Both the position numbers and the translations under genes were made by a program. A model generated the notes under the pieces. It saw only the letters and a list, made by a program, of their open reading frames with translations. It did not search any database and was not told where the DNA came from. DNA of 64,000 nucleotides. It comes from Candidatus Hydrogenedentota bacterium. Its GTDB lineage: Bacteria > Hydrogenedentota > Hydrogenedentia > Hydrogenedentales > SLHB01. Each line of letters starts with the position of its first letter. The stretch's first letter is position 1. The stretch spans positions 1-64,000 of the forward strand of contig JABWCD010000024.1 of the NCBI GenBank assembly GCA_013359265.1, written 5' to 3'. This document shows, piece after piece, positions 26,574 through 35,267 of the stretch.

Positions 26574-27578
26574 TTATGCGCCGCCAAAATCCAAGACCGC
26601 GCGGTATCGCACCTTCCCATCCGCGAGGCGCGCCATCACTTCGTTGATCGCGTCTGGGCGATATACCTCGATCATCGGTGTCACCTTGCCCCGTGCGGCA
26701 AGTTCTAAGACTTCCACCAAATCGTTGCGGCCGCACTGTTGCGACCCGACGATCGATATCTGGTGATCGAGCAAATGCAGCGGGTCAATCGCAATCGCGT
26801 CTTTCCCAATTGCCATCGAAATCAACTTGCCCTCGCGCCGAATCCCCGCAATCGCTTCGCTGTTGTACCGCATCAAATTCGACGTTGACAACAACACATC
26901 GACGCCACCCGCGTCCGCCAATTCCTTGCCGACATGATTGCGAACGACCAACGCCTCATCCGCGCCGATCTGCAATATCTCTTTGCGCTTTACCTCCTGC
27001 GAGGTAATCCCGATCACCTCGTGTCCATACGCTTTCGCAATCTGGATCGCGAGATGCCCCAGCCCGCCGATGCCGATGACGCCGATGCGGTCCCCCGGCT
27101 TCGGGCTCGCGTTGCGGTATCCGCTCATCACGGTATACCCCGCGCAAAACAGTGGCGCGGCTATGCGCCAGTCAAGGGCCTCCGGCAGCAACGTACACCC
27201 CGCGGCGCGCGCGATCATGAACTCGCGGTGCCCGCCACCCAATGTCATCCACGAATACTGATCGGCGCAATAATCCGGCTTGCGGATCTGGCACCAGCGG
27301 CACCGACCGCACCCTTCCTGAACCCACGACACGCCGACCCGGTCGCCAATACGCAGACTCGTCACGCCCGGCCCCAATGCGTCCACAACGCCGACTGGCT
27401 CGTGTCCAAGCACCCACGGACTCGCCAGCGGTAATATTCCGGTCCAATAATGGATGTCGGTCCCGCACACCCCACTCGCGCGGGTGGAGATTCGCACCTC
27501 GCAAGGGCCCGGTTCCGGCATATCCTCGTCGCGAACCTCAAACGGGCGGCGCGGTCCGGAAAAATAGACTGATTTCAT
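26574..27578 (-). CDS. Zinc-dependent alcohol dehydrogenase (MDR family)
   Basis: Medium-chain dehydrogenase/reductase of 334 aa. Catalytic zinc ligands: C38 in ASGVCGTDIHYW, H59-E60 in LGHEPVGV, and C145 in LFCAGYTVMSGY. Structural zinc cysteines C90, C93, C96 and C104 lie in EGCGRCRWCQIRKPDYC. NAD(P) is bound at GVIGIGGLGHLAIQIAK (about 165-181). Conservation of all ligands suggests an active enzyme. I chose the ATG at 27578 (MKSVYFSGPRRPF); a longer frame to 27665 has no homologous content. The gene lies 52 nt upstream of the sialidase-like gene on the same strand. The substrate alcohol or sugar is not deducible. Confidence 0.92.
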   Translation of the reverse strand: MKSVYFSGPRRPFEVRDEDMPEPGPCEVRISTRASGVCGTDIHYWTGILPLASPWVLGHEPVGVVDALGPGVTSLRIGDRVGVSWVQEGCGRCRWCQIRKPDYCADQYSWMTLGGGHREFMIARAAGCTLLPEALDWRIAAPLFCAGYTVMSGYRNASPKPGDRIGVIGIGGLGHLAIQIAKAYGHEVIGITSQEVKRKEILQIGADEALVVRNHVGKELADAGGVDVLLSTSNLMRYNSEAIAGIRREGKLISMAIGKDAIAIDPLHLLDHQISIVGSQQCGRNDLVEVLELAARGKVTPMIEVYRPDAINEVMARLADGKVRYRAVLDFGGA

Positions 27579-27692
27579 ACGCCCCCGAATTTCGCCATAC
27601 CGAAGGAATACAAATGTCCGCGCAAAACGTGGGCACATTGCCCGCAGCCGCACCTTGGCGCGCAAAGGTCTTCAACGAATCTGGTGAAAAAA

Positions 27693-27776
27693 TGGCGGAG
27701 GGTGTGGGACTCGAACCCACAAGCCCGAAGGCGCCGGTTTTCAAGACCGGTGGATTGCCAGTTATCCTAACCCTCC
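27693..27776 (-). tRNA. tRNA-Ser (anticodon UGA)
   Basis: On the minus strand a full cloverleaf can be drawn. The 7-bp acceptor stem is GGAGGGT with ACCCTCC, the D stem is GGAT with ATCC, the anticodon stem is CCGGT with ACCGG around loop CTTGAAA (anticodon TGA), the long variable arm is CGCCTTCGGGCTT, and the T arm is GTGGG-TTCGAGT-CCCAC. Discriminator G is followed by an encoded CCA (27695-27693). The long variable arm is the class II mark of tRNA-Ser. It is transcribed away from the NicO-like gene. Confidence 0.95.
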
Positions 27777-27825
27777 GCGGGCGGATCGATGGTAGTTTAC
27801 CGCATCGCGCACCGTACGCGCACCG

Positions 27826-27853
27826 TCGACGGTCTTTTCAAAACTGGTATACT
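27826..27853 (+). promoter_or_regulatory. Extended -10 promoter of the NicO/UreH-like gene
   Basis: TATACT (27848-27853) is preceded by TGG, giving the extended -10 form TGnTATACT. A weak -35 candidate TCGACG (27826-27831) lies 16 nt away. The gene starts at 27881, about 27 nt beyond the -10 box, and GGAG at 27864-27867 serves as a ribosome binding site. Confidence 0.5.
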
Positions 27854-27880
27854 CGTCTGAATTGGAGACGCTAATTCCGG

Positions 27881-28588
27881 ATGGTTCACGAAATTGAAGT
27901 ACTCTGCCTGAGCGCCGCTGCGATTGGACTGGTCCACACGTTGCTCGGTCCAGACCACTACCTGCCGTTCATCATGTTGAGCCGGGCGCAGGGGTGGTCT
28001 TTGGCCAAGACCGTGCGCGTCACGTTGCTCTGCGGCGCAGGGCATGTAGCCAGTTCCGTGCTGCTCGGGTGCGTGGGGGCCGCGGCCGGTCTCGCCATAA
28101 CCCGGCTCGAAGCCATTGAAACCATCCGCGGCGGCCTTGCCGCGTGGGTGCTGGCGGGGTTTGGGTTCGCGTATATGCTTTGGGGCATACGCGCGGCGTA
28201 TCGCAATCGGCCGCACACGCATTGGCATGCGCACGAGGCCGGCGCGGTCCATACGCACGAACATGTCCACGATCCGGCCCACGCGCACGTCCACGGCAAC
28301 GTGTCCCGCGTTACGCCGTGGGTGCTGTTTACCGTGTTCATTCTCGGGCCTTGCGAACCGTTGATTCCGCTGCTCATGTATCCCGCGGCGCAGCACAGCG
28401 TGTGGGGTGTCGCATGCGTGACAGCAGTCTTCGGTCTCGTGACGCTCGCGGCGATGACGGCCGCTGTGTTGGTTGCTTTGCGCGGAGCGAGTCTCGTACG
28501 GCTCGGCGCGCTCGAGCGTTACACGCATGCGCTCGCTGGCGCGACGCTTTGCGCCGCGGGCCTGTCGATGCGCTTTCTCGGACTGTGA
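27881..28588 (+). CDS. NicO/UreH-like membrane transporter with histidine-rich loop
   Basis: Integral membrane protein of 235 aa with about six hydrophobic segments. The first helix region contains GLVHTLLGPDHYLPF, resembling the HX4DH-type signature of nickel/cobalt transporters and UreH-like proteins. A cytoplasmic or periplasmic loop (about 104-137) is very rich in histidine (HTHWHAHEAGAVHTHEHVHD), fitting metal binding. Another motif, FILGPCEPLIPLL, is typical of the related sulfite-exporter/UreH fold. The likely substrate is a divalent metal such as nickel or cobalt, unproven. It has its own promoter (27826-27853) and starts 104 nt after the divergent tRNA-Ser. Confidence 0.8.
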   Translation: MVHEIEVLCLSAAAIGLVHTLLGPDHYLPFIMLSRAQGWSLAKTVRVTLLCGAGHVASSVLLGCVGAAAGLAITRLEAIETIRGGLAAWVLAGFGFAYMLWGIRAAYRNRPHTHWHAHEAGAVHTHEHVHDPAHAHVHGNVSRVTPWVLFTVFILGPCEPLIPLLMYPAAQHSVWGVACVTAVFGLVTLAAMTAAVLVALRGASLVRLGALERYTHALAGATLCAAGLSMRFLGL

Positions 28589-28631
28589 CCACTCGTTCGA
28601 CTCCGCACGCAACGATCTTTGGGGTGCCGTC

Positions 28632-29996
28632 ATGATTGTCGACATGCGAATCCGACCTTCCGATCTGCAATCGGCCCTGCACGAATTCTTTGGCGTTGCG
28701 GGGCGAAAAATCCGGCGTCTGAACAGGGCGTGGGACCCGGCAAAGGGTTCCCCGGTGTTCACGCGCGCAGGAAAATACACGTCGCGCGGGTGGACGGAGT
28801 GGACGCAGGGGTTTCAATTCGGTTGTCAGATTCTGCAGTTTGATGCCACAAACGAGGCCGCGTTCCTGAAGATGGGCCGCGAGAACACGCTGCGGTATAT
28901 GGCGCCGCACGTCAGCCACGTCGGGGTCCACGATCACGGATTTAACAATGTGTCCACGTACGGCAACCTGCGCCGGCTGGCGCGAGAAGGCCGCACAAAA
29001 GAGGGCGCGGACGCGGTCCATTTTTACGAGATGGCCCTTAAAGCGTCGGGCGCGGTGCAGGCGGCGCGCTGGACCGCGACGCACGATGGCGGAGGGTTCA
29101 TACATTCGTTCAACGGGCCGCACTCGCTATTCAGCGATACGATTCGCTCGTGCCGCGTGCTGGTGCTCGGACACCAACTTGGACATTGTTTGATGGCCGA
29201 GAACGATAGAAAGATATCGTTGCTCGACCGCGCAATCGAACACGCGATCGCCACGGCACGATACAATGTCTACTACGGCGAGGGCCGGGACGCGTACGAC
29301 GTTCGCGGGCGCGTGGCGCACGAGAGCATTTTCAACACGAAGGATGGCCGGTACCGTTGCCCGAGCACGCAGCAGGGTTATTCACCGTTCACGACGTGGA
29401 CGCGCGGGCTTGCGTGGGTCGTGCTCGGGTACGCGGAATTCCTTGAAGCGCTAGGCGCGTTTCCGGAGTCGGCGTTCAAGTCATTCGGTGGAAAAAAGAA
29501 ACTTACCGCGATTTTCCAGAAAGCCGCGATTTCCGCGGCGGAATTCTATATCGAGCGCACGCCGGCCGATGGTATTCCGTATTGGGACACGGGCGCACCC
29601 GGACTTGCGAATATGCCCGGATATATTGACCGGCCTGCGCAAATCGACAATCCATACGAGCCCGTGGACAGTTCGGCCGCGGTTATCACCGCGCAAGGGT
29701 TGCTGCGTCTTGGCCGCGCGCTCGGCGCGAAAGGGAAACGGTTCACGCAAGCGGGCCTCACGGTTGCGCGGTCGCTGTTCGCGCCGCCGTACTTATCCAC
29801 AAGTTATCAACATGAAGGGATACTCCTGCACTCTGTCTACCATCGTCCGAACGGTTGGGACTACGTTCCGAAGGGCAAGCGCGTGCCGCAAGGGGAATCA
29901 TCGATGTGGGGGGACTTCCATGCGATGGAGCTTGCGGTGTATCTTATGCGAACAATTCATGGTGGGCCGTACCTTGCGTTCTACGATCGCGGGTGA
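28632..29996 (+). CDS. GH88-family unsaturated glucuronyl hydrolase
   Basis: Enzyme of 454 aa predicted to remove unsaturated uronic acid from the non-reducing end of oligosaccharides produced by polysaccharide lyases. Family landmarks: VHDHGFNNV with the first catalytic-type aspartate at 101, FIHSFNGPHSLFSDTIRS with a second near 169, WTRGLAWVVLGYAEF, DSSAAVITAQGLLRL and ESSMWGDFHAMELAVYL. These match GH88 blocks in order. No signal peptide is visible, so it should act in the cytoplasm after oligosaccharide uptake. The ATG at 28632 has GGGGTG about 8 nt upstream; ATG at 28644 is an alternative. Points to use of acidic polysaccharides. Confidence 0.9.
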   Translation: MIVDMRIRPSDLQSALHEFFGVAGRKIRRLNRAWDPAKGSPVFTRAGKYTSRGWTEWTQGFQFGCQILQFDATNEAAFLKMGRENTLRYMAPHVSHVGVHDHGFNNVSTYGNLRRLAREGRTKEGADAVHFYEMALKASGAVQAARWTATHDGGGFIHSFNGPHSLFSDTIRSCRVLVLGHQLGHCLMAENDRKISLLDRAIEHAIATARYNVYYGEGRDAYDVRGRVAHESIFNTKDGRYRCPSTQQGYSPFTTWTRGLAWVVLGYAEFLEALGAFPESAFKSFGGKKKLTAIFQKAAISAAEFYIERTPADGIPYWDTGAPGLANMPGYIDRPAQIDNPYEPVDSSAAVITAQGLLRLGRALGAKGKRFTQAGLTVARSLFAPPYLSTSYQHEGILLHSVYHRPNGWDYVPKGKRVPQGESSMWGDFHAMELAVYLMRTIHGGPYLAFYDRG

Positions 29997-30055
29997 CGGT
30001 GCGAATGGTGTGCGGTGCGTGTTACGTTCATCGCGCGCGGCGGGGGAGAAACTTC

Positions 30056-30412
30056 ATGGCCCAATCGCAGTCAACGCCACGGAAACGAGTCACGCGCGAA
30101 GACATTCGCAAGCGGGAGATCAAGTTGGACATTGTAGAGCGCAAACCGGCCCCGCCGCTTTCATGGCGGTGGATGTCGCTGGTATTTCTTCCGATCGTGT
30201 TGTGGGTGATCATTCCGGAGCGCGGCGCGCTGTGGCTGGCGTTCATGGCGACGGCGTTTTGGATCGGCGTGACCGGCATGCTGGTCGGCGAACGCAAGCG
30301 TGACGACTTTGACACGGGCCGCGAGATAACTCTTTCGATCGTACGCGCGGGCGCGCTGGGTCTGGCGCTGGGGTGCTGGGCGTTTCTCATTCTCGGGTCG
30401 AAGCCGAGTTAG
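30056..30412 (+). CDS. Small two-helix membrane protein of unknown function
   Basis: Protein of 118 aa with a charged N-terminal part (MAQSQSTPRKRVTREDIRKR) and three hydrophobic stretches: about 40-53 (MSLVFLPIVLWVII), 58-76 (ALWLAFMATAFWIGVTGML) and 96-114 (AGALGLALGCWAFLILG). I do not recognise a family. The ATG at 30056 follows GGGGGAG by about 7 nt, a good ribosome binding site. It starts 59 nt after the GH88 gene and may be co-transcribed, though nothing ties it to sugar use. Confidence 0.65.
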   Translation: MAQSQSTPRKRVTREDIRKREIKLDIVERKPAPPLSWRWMSLVFLPIVLWVIIPERGALWLAFMATAFWIGVTGMLVGERKRDDFDTGREITLSIVRAGALGLALGCWAFLILGSKPS

Positions 30413-30568
30413 TCCATTTCGCGATACGTTAGCGCGCGCTCTTGAACTGCTTCTTCTTGGTTCGAGTGCGGATGCGCCGCGCATTTGCGCGTTTCTGCGC
30501 AACCAAACAAAGAAAGTCGAGTGGCACTGGAATAGTTGTCACACCCGCATCCGGGTGCGCGGAAACCA

Positions 30569-30631
30569 TGAAAGAGCGAAGCGGGGCTTTTCAAGGGCGC
30601 GTCACGAAGTGGAAAGCGTCGTAACGGGTAA
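30569..30631. repeat. Member of the dispersed hairpin family
   Basis: The stretch AAGCGGGGCTTTTCAAGGGC is followed by a hairpin GTCACGAAG-TGGAAAG-CGTCGTAAC with two mismatches, then GGGTAAA. The 5' flank is almost the same as at 62938-62958 (AAGCGGAGCTTTTCAAGAGC), whereas the stem arms differ. It sits in the 298-nt gap between the small membrane protein and the propeller-toroid gene, which otherwise shows no clear signal apart from short GCGC-rich inverted words near 30471-30500. Confidence 0.65.
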
Positions 30632-30696
30632 AGTTCTATTCTCGGAACGGACTGTGAATACGTACATCAACCATTATTCGATTATCGGGCGCGAGC

Positions 30697-30710
30697 GGCG
30701 GCGCGCCGCC
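30697..30710. repeat. 14-bp perfect palindrome directly before an ATG
   Basis: GGCGGCGCGCCGCC fills the position where a ribosome binding site for the ATG at 30711 would be. As RNA it would give a short stem with almost no loop, or as DNA a dyad. It may mean that the true start lies elsewhere. Confidence 0.5.
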
Positions 30711-32915
30711 ATGCCGATAACACGAGTCCTATTGAAACAGAACTACGCAGCGTGGGAACTGCTTTTTTTCGCCTTAGCCGCATTTTGCCTTTCGGCCCGC
30801 GCCGGTGCGGACGATTCGCATTCACCGCTTCCGGTGAAGGTCGGAGAATTCGAACAGCAGGTGCACACGGCGTATACGGAAGCGGACGGGCTTCCATCGA
30901 ACGACGTGCACGCGATCGCTCAAGACGGTGATGGCGCGATCGTCGTGCGAACTGCAAGCGGTCTGGCGAAGTTTGCCGATGGAGGCTGGACGAAGGAAGA
31001 GGACTCGTCGGCGTTCTCGAATACAGACTGGCAAACGGCCAACTGGTTTCCGGGCCTTGCACAGTTTGTGGGCAACGAGTCCGCGATCCGCGAAGCCGCG
31101 CAACACGAAGGCGAATACGCCGTCGCCGCGGAGAACGGGCTTTTTATAGGCGACGGCGAACACTGGACCATGGCGCTGCCGCATCAGGGCGCGATTCGAT
31201 GGGCGCCGACGGACGTGCGCGCGGCCGGATACGACGGACAAGGCAGACTTTGGTTTGCGTGTCCGCAGGGCGTGGGATTCCGGGAGAGCGCGAACGCGTG
31301 GCGGCTGTTCACGGGTGCGGATGGGCTGCCGTTTAACGACTTCACGTGTATGGCGACGGGGCCAAAGGGCGTGTGGTTCGGCACGACGAACGGCGCAATA
31401 CGGTACGTTGACGGCGATTTCGAGTTCCGGCAGGGCCGGCGATGGTTGCTCGACAACTATGTGCGCGGCGTCGTGGTCGATGCGGACGGCGGCGCGTGGT
31501 TCGCGACGTCCGCCGGCGTGTCTCGAATTGAATTTCGACCGACAACCTTAGCGGACAAGGCAACATACTTCGCCGAGCAGATTGACAAGTACCATCGCCG
31601 CACGCGGCTTGGGTATGTGAACCCCGCCACGCTGTCCACACCGGGCGATAAGAGTACGTCAGTCCCCGAAGCGACGGACAACGACGGGCACTTCGGCGGG
31701 TTGTATCTTGGTGCGGCGAGTTTGGGGTACGCCGCGACGAAGCGCGAGAAACTACGCGAAGACGCAGTGCGCGCATTTGAGGCGCTGGCATTTCTGAGTA
31801 AGGTGACCGAAGGTGGCACACACCCCGCGCCGAAAGGGTTCATCGCCCGGGCTGTCGCGCCAACCGGCGAACCGAACCCGAACGAATTGGAGGACGCGGA
31901 ATACAACCAGCGCCGCCAGAAGAACGATGCGCTGTGGAAATTGATCGAGCCGCGCTGGCCGATCGACGAGACGGGCGAATGGTATTGGAAGTGCGATTCG
32001 AGTTCGGACGAGTTGGACGGCTACTACTTCGGATTCGGAATCTATTACGACCGTGTGTGTAAAACGGAGGGCGAGAAAGACGCGGTGCGCGAAGTGGTGC
32101 GGCGCATAACGGACCACATCATCGAGCACGATTACAGCCTGGTCGATCACGACGGGAAGCCGACGCGATGGGCGCATTTTTCGCCGGACGATCTGAACCG
32201 GAATTCACACTGGTGGGTCGAACGCGGACTCAATTCGTCCAGCATCCTCACGTATTTGACGGTCGCGCACCATATCACCGGCGATCAGAAATATCGGGAC
32301 ATTTTCATGACCCTTGCGACCGACGAGGGCTATGCCATGAACCTGATGACGCAGCCAAAAGTCGTGCTGGCGCCGGGCGCGTTCGGGCAGGCAGACGACA
32401 ACATGGCGTTTATGAACTATTACCACCTGGTCCGGTACGAATCCGATCCGAAACTGCTGAACATGTTTCAGAACGCAATGTACTATCACTGGCGCGTCGA
32501 GAAGTATGAGCGGAACCCGTTCTTCAATTTCGTCTATGCGGCGTGCAACTTCGGGAAATCGCGGATCGATCAGTGGGGCGAGACGGACTTGTCGCCGTAT
32601 GGGCCGTGGCTTGAAGACAGCATCGACACGCTGAAGCGGTATCCACTGGACCTCGTGGATTGGCCGGTGTCGAACGCGCATCGCATCGACATGGCGCCTT
32701 TGGGCGACCATACGCGGGACCCCGGGGGCGGTCACCTCGGTGCGGGTCATCGCAACGATGGATACGTCTACCGCATTGACGAGAACCATTCCATCTACTG
32801 GGGCGACGATCCCTGGGCGCTCACGCACAAGGCCGATGGCACTCGGCTGCGCGAGGGCGTCTCGTATCTTCTCGCGTACTACCTCGGCGTCGTGCACGGG
32901 TATATAGCGGGATGA
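30711..32915 (+). CDS. Exported beta-propeller/alpha-toroid fusion protein
   Basis: Protein of 734 aa with a signal peptide (about 8-33, hydrophobic LLFFALAAFCLSARAGA). The first half (about 45-310) resembles the periplasmic propeller of hybrid two-component sensors: AYTEADGLPSNDVHAIAQDG, LFTGADGLPFNDFTCMATGP and VVVDADGGAWFATSAGVSRI are reg_prop-type blades. The second half (about 320-734) is helix-rich and reads like an (alpha/alpha)6-toroid sugar enzyme, with DNDGHFGGLYLGAASLGYA, CDSSSDELDGYYFGFGIYYD and NMAFMNYYHLVRYE. No histidine kinase follows, so the propeller is probably a substrate- or surface-binding part. Catalytic residues cannot be fixed. The ATG at 30711 lacks a clear ribosome binding site; an upstream start is possible. 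Confidence 0.75.
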   Translation: MPITRVLLKQNYAAWELLFFALAAFCLSARAGADDSHSPLPVKVGEFEQQVHTAYTEADGLPSNDVHAIAQDGDGAIVVRTASGLAKFADGGWTKEEDSSAFSNTDWQTANWFPGLAQFVGNESAIREAAQHEGEYAVAAENGLFIGDGEHWTMALPHQGAIRWAPTDVRAAGYDGQGRLWFACPQGVGFRESANAWRLFTGADGLPFNDFTCMATGPKGVWFGTTNGAIRYVDGDFEFRQGRRWLLDNYVRGVVVDADGGAWFATSAGVSRIEFRPTTLADKATYFAEQIDKYHRRTRLGYVNPATLSTPGDKSTSVPEATDNDGHFGGLYLGAASLGYAATKREKLREDAVRAFEALAFLSKVTEGGTHPAPKGFIARAVAPTGEPNPNELEDAEYNQRRQKNDALWKLIEPRWPIDETGEWYWKCDSSSDELDGYYFGFGIYYDRVCKTEGEKDAVREVVRRITDHIIEHDYSLVDHDGKPTRWAHFSPDDLNRNSHWWVERGLNSSSILTYLTVAHHITGDQKYRDIFMTLATDEGYAMNLMTQPKVVLAPGAFGQADDNMAFMNYYHLVRYESDPKLLNMFQNAMYYHWRVEKYERNPFFNFVYAACNFGKSRIDQWGETDLSPYGPWLEDSIDTLKRYPLDLVDWPVSNAHRIDMAPLGDHTRDPGGGHLGAGHRNDGYVYRIDENHSIYWGDDPWALTHKADGTRLREGVSYLLAYYLGVVHGYIAG

Positions 32916-33003
32916 CAGGCCGGCCGGAAGGTGTCCGGGTTTCGTGTGAGCGCGAAGCGCTCGTGGTCTGCGTCATTTGAATTTGGCGGTCCCAGTCACG
33001 TGG

Positions 33004-33320
33004 AATACCGCCCGGCACGGAGACCGGGCGCTACAAACATCAACAGAATCGATTGACGGGAACCACTAGTGGTTCGTGCCTCTTAAAGTTCGGTGTGCCT
33101 CAAGAAACAGGGCGCCGACGCGCAGACAAATACCGCCCGGCACGGAGACCGGGCGCTACAAACATCAACCAAATCGATTGACGGGAACCACTAGTGGTTC
33201 GTGCCTCTTAAAGTTCGGTGCGCCTCAAGAAACAGGGCGCCGACACGCAGACAAATACCGCACCGCCCGGCACGGAGACCGGGCGCTATAAACATCAACA
33301 GAATCGATTGACGGGAACCA
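33004..33320. repeat. 125-bp tandem repeat, two and a half copies
   Basis: Units begin at 33004, 33129 and 33254 (exact 125-nt period); the third has a 5-nt insertion (CACCG) and stops about 65 nt in. Each unit contains a hairpin CGCCCGG...CCGGGCG and, in the two full units, a 12-bp palindrome ACCACTAGTGGT (33062-33073, 33187-33198). No frame or start codon is conserved. The 405-nt gap 32916-33320 contains nothing else that I can support. The repeat abuts the truncated hydrolase gene. Confidence 0.85.
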
Positions 33321-33680
33321 TTAGCCTCTTGAATCGATTTGTTGTTCGGCCCACGCGCGGAGATCGCGGATGGCGGTGTAGAGGACGCCGGCCGCGCCGC
33401 GATACTGGCCCGAACCGCGGGGCGAGTTGTCGAGGGCGTACCATTCGTGGAACCCGTCGTTGTCGATAACGCGCTGCGCCATCGGTATTAGTTCGCGGTA
33501 AGCGTCTTCGGCGAACCCATACCGGACAAGCTGCCGGATCATGCGCGCGCCGAACCAGGTCCAGTCGCCGCCATTTTGATAGCTGTAGGGTTTCGCCATG
33601 GCCGGGTTCTTGAAGTACCCGGCGGGGTACGGCGGATACATGGTGAGCCCGATCGATGCGGCGCCGGCTGCGGTCGCAGC
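33321..33680 (-). pseudogene. C-terminal remnant of an (alpha/alpha)6 glycosidase-like gene
   Basis: About 110 codons read as the end of a sugar hydrolase: LTMYPPYPAGYFKNPAMAKP, YSYQNGGDWTWFGARMIRQL, DNDGFHEWYALDNSPRGSG and QYRGAAGVLYTAIRDLRAWA. The pattern SYQNG-W-FGARMI with GSGQ-RG-AGVL is that of glucosidase-like toroid enzymes. The frame stays open to 33764, but upstream of about 33680 the residues no longer look homologous, and no full-length catalytic domain is present on either strand. A full gene would need several hundred more codons. The 125-bp tandem repeat at its 3' side may mark the rearrangement that broke it. Confidence 0.6.
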
Positions 33681-33955
33681 GAAGCGCAGCCAATTGACAG
33701 GCAAACGAGGATCGCTGTTATGGCTGTCAAAACAAGGCGAACACGAACGGCGCCGCGATGCCACATAGATGGGTTCCCCAATGTATCGGCGCGATGCGCC
33801 TCCCCCGCATCATTGTAGACCCGGCGGTAGGGATTGTGCGAGGCGGCGAATTGCGCGCGCGACCCCGAGACCGTAGGATGGAGCCTGTTATCGGGCAGTA
33901 CGTACCGCTGCAGGCGTGCCCCGGATTCGCGGTTATCCAGAGGAGTACTTGCGAC

Positions 33956-35197
33956 ATGCATTCGCTTGTGAGGTCTTTTGTTTTTGCCGCCGGTGCGGTC
34001 ATCGCGACGTGCGCGGTGGCGGGCGAGTCGCCGCAGTTCCGCGGGCCGAATCGAGACGGCGTATTCGCCGATGAAACGGGCCTGCTGAAATCGTGGCCGG
34101 AAGGCGGGCCGAAGAAGTTGTGGGTTGCGGCGGGGATCGGCAGGGGCTATTCGTCGGTGTCCGTCGCGGGCGGGAAGATTTATGTGACCGGCATGCGCGA
34201 CGACGAGACGGGCGTGCTGTCGATCTTCGACTTGAGCGGGAAACTCGAGCGCACAATCCCGTACGGCAAAGAAACCATGGAAAAACAGGCACCCGGCGCC
34301 CGATCGACCCCCACGCTCGACGGGGAACGCGTGTACTTCCTGTCCGGAATCGGCGTGCTGTACTGCATCGACCTGACGGCGGGGAAAGCCATATGGGACG
34401 TGAATATCCTCGAACGTTTCGGCGGCGCGTTGCCGATGTGGCATATCGCCGAGTCGGTACTGATCGACGGCAACAACGTCATTTGTACCCCCGGTGGGAA
34501 GGAAGGCCGGCTTGCAGCGCTGAACAAGATGACGGGTGACACCGTCTGGACCACAACCGGTTTCGAAGACACCGCATCGTACTGCTCGCCGGCGATCTTC
34601 ACACATAACGGCAGGCGCATCCTCACGACTGCCACCGCAGCCACCATCGTCGGCGCGGAACCCGATACCGGAAAACTGCTGTGGGCCTTCGCGCACAAAG
34701 GGCCCTACGACATCCATGCCGTCACGCCTATTTACAAGGACGGCGGACTCTATTACGTCGCGGGCGACGGTTTCGGCGGCGGTATGCTGAGATTATCGGA
34801 AGATGGCGCAAGCGTGACGCCCACGTGGGAAAACAAGTCGCTCGATTGCGTGCATAGCGGTGTCGTGTTGGTTGACGGACACCTCTACGGCACGGGCTAC
34901 CGCGCGGACGCCGCGCTCGAGTGCCTGGAGTTCGACACCGGCGCGGTGAAGTGGAGCGCGCCCGAGATTCAGGAAGGCATCGTCGTCTACGCGGACGGCA
35001 TGCTGTACGTGTACGAAGGCCCGAAAAAGGGCCTCGTCAGCCTCGTCAAAGCGCAGCCCTCCGGCTTCGAGCGCACCGGCTCCTTCGAGATCACCGACGG
35101 CGGCGACGACAAGCATTGGGCGCATCCCACTGTCGCCAATGGCGTCCTCTACATCCGCCACGGCGACGCGGTGATTGCGTATGAGTTGAAGGGGTGA
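33956..35197 (+). CDS. Exported PQQ-like beta-propeller protein
   Basis: Protein of 413 aa with a signal peptide (about 1-21, ending ATCAVAG) and PQQ-like propeller blades typical of quinoprotein-fold proteins. It begins the mature part with SPQFRGPNRDGVFADETGLL, the usual opening of this planctomycete-like family, and continues with blades such as GGKIYVTGM, LYCIDLTAGKAIWDVNI, LAALNKMTGDTVWTTTGF and LYYVAGDGFGGGML. No heme or obvious quinone ligands are seen, so enzyme activity is uncertain. The ATG at 33956 follows AGAGGAG by about 9 nt. It is the only plus-strand gene between the broken hydrolase and the FAD oxidoreductase and converges with the latter. Confidence 0.88.
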   Translation: MHSLVRSFVFAAGAVIATCAVAGESPQFRGPNRDGVFADETGLLKSWPEGGPKKLWVAAGIGRGYSSVSVAGGKIYVTGMRDDETGVLSIFDLSGKLERTIPYGKETMEKQAPGARSTPTLDGERVYFLSGIGVLYCIDLTAGKAIWDVNILERFGGALPMWHIAESVLIDGNNVICTPGGKEGRLAALNKMTGDTVWTTTGFEDTASYCSPAIFTHNGRRILTTATAATIVGAEPDTGKLLWAFAHKGPYDIHAVTPIYKDGGLYYVAGDGFGGGMLRLSEDGASVTPTWENKSLDCVHSGVVLVDGHLYGTGYRADAALECLEFDTGAVKWSAPEIQEGIVVYADGMLYVYEGPKKGLVSLVKAQPSGFERTGSFEITDGGDDKHWAHPTVANGVLYIRHGDAVIAYELKG

Positions 35198-35267
35198 GGC
35201 GCTTCAGAAGGTTGCGCGGGCGAAGACGAGCGCTATTTCGTGCGGAAGCGGAGCGGCTGAGCGATAA

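Noticed and set aside
30425-30520. Short minus-strand tail KKKQFKSAR resembling a basic ribosomal-protein end
   Set aside because: Only about 25 residues, no start codon with ribosome binding site and no match to a ribosomal protein core.
30555-30710. In-frame upstream extension of the propeller-toroid protein
   Set aside because: It would translate the hairpin repeat, and the signal peptide begins at the ATG 30711; kept only as a start-site doubt.
33004-33320. CRISPR array
   Set aside because: The 125-bp units are directly adjoining and identical over their whole length; there are no unique spacers and no cas genes.
33539-34717. 392-codon minus-strand frame across the PQQ-like gene
   Set aside because: No motif; it overlaps the broken hydrolase in another frame and a clear propeller protein on the plus strand.
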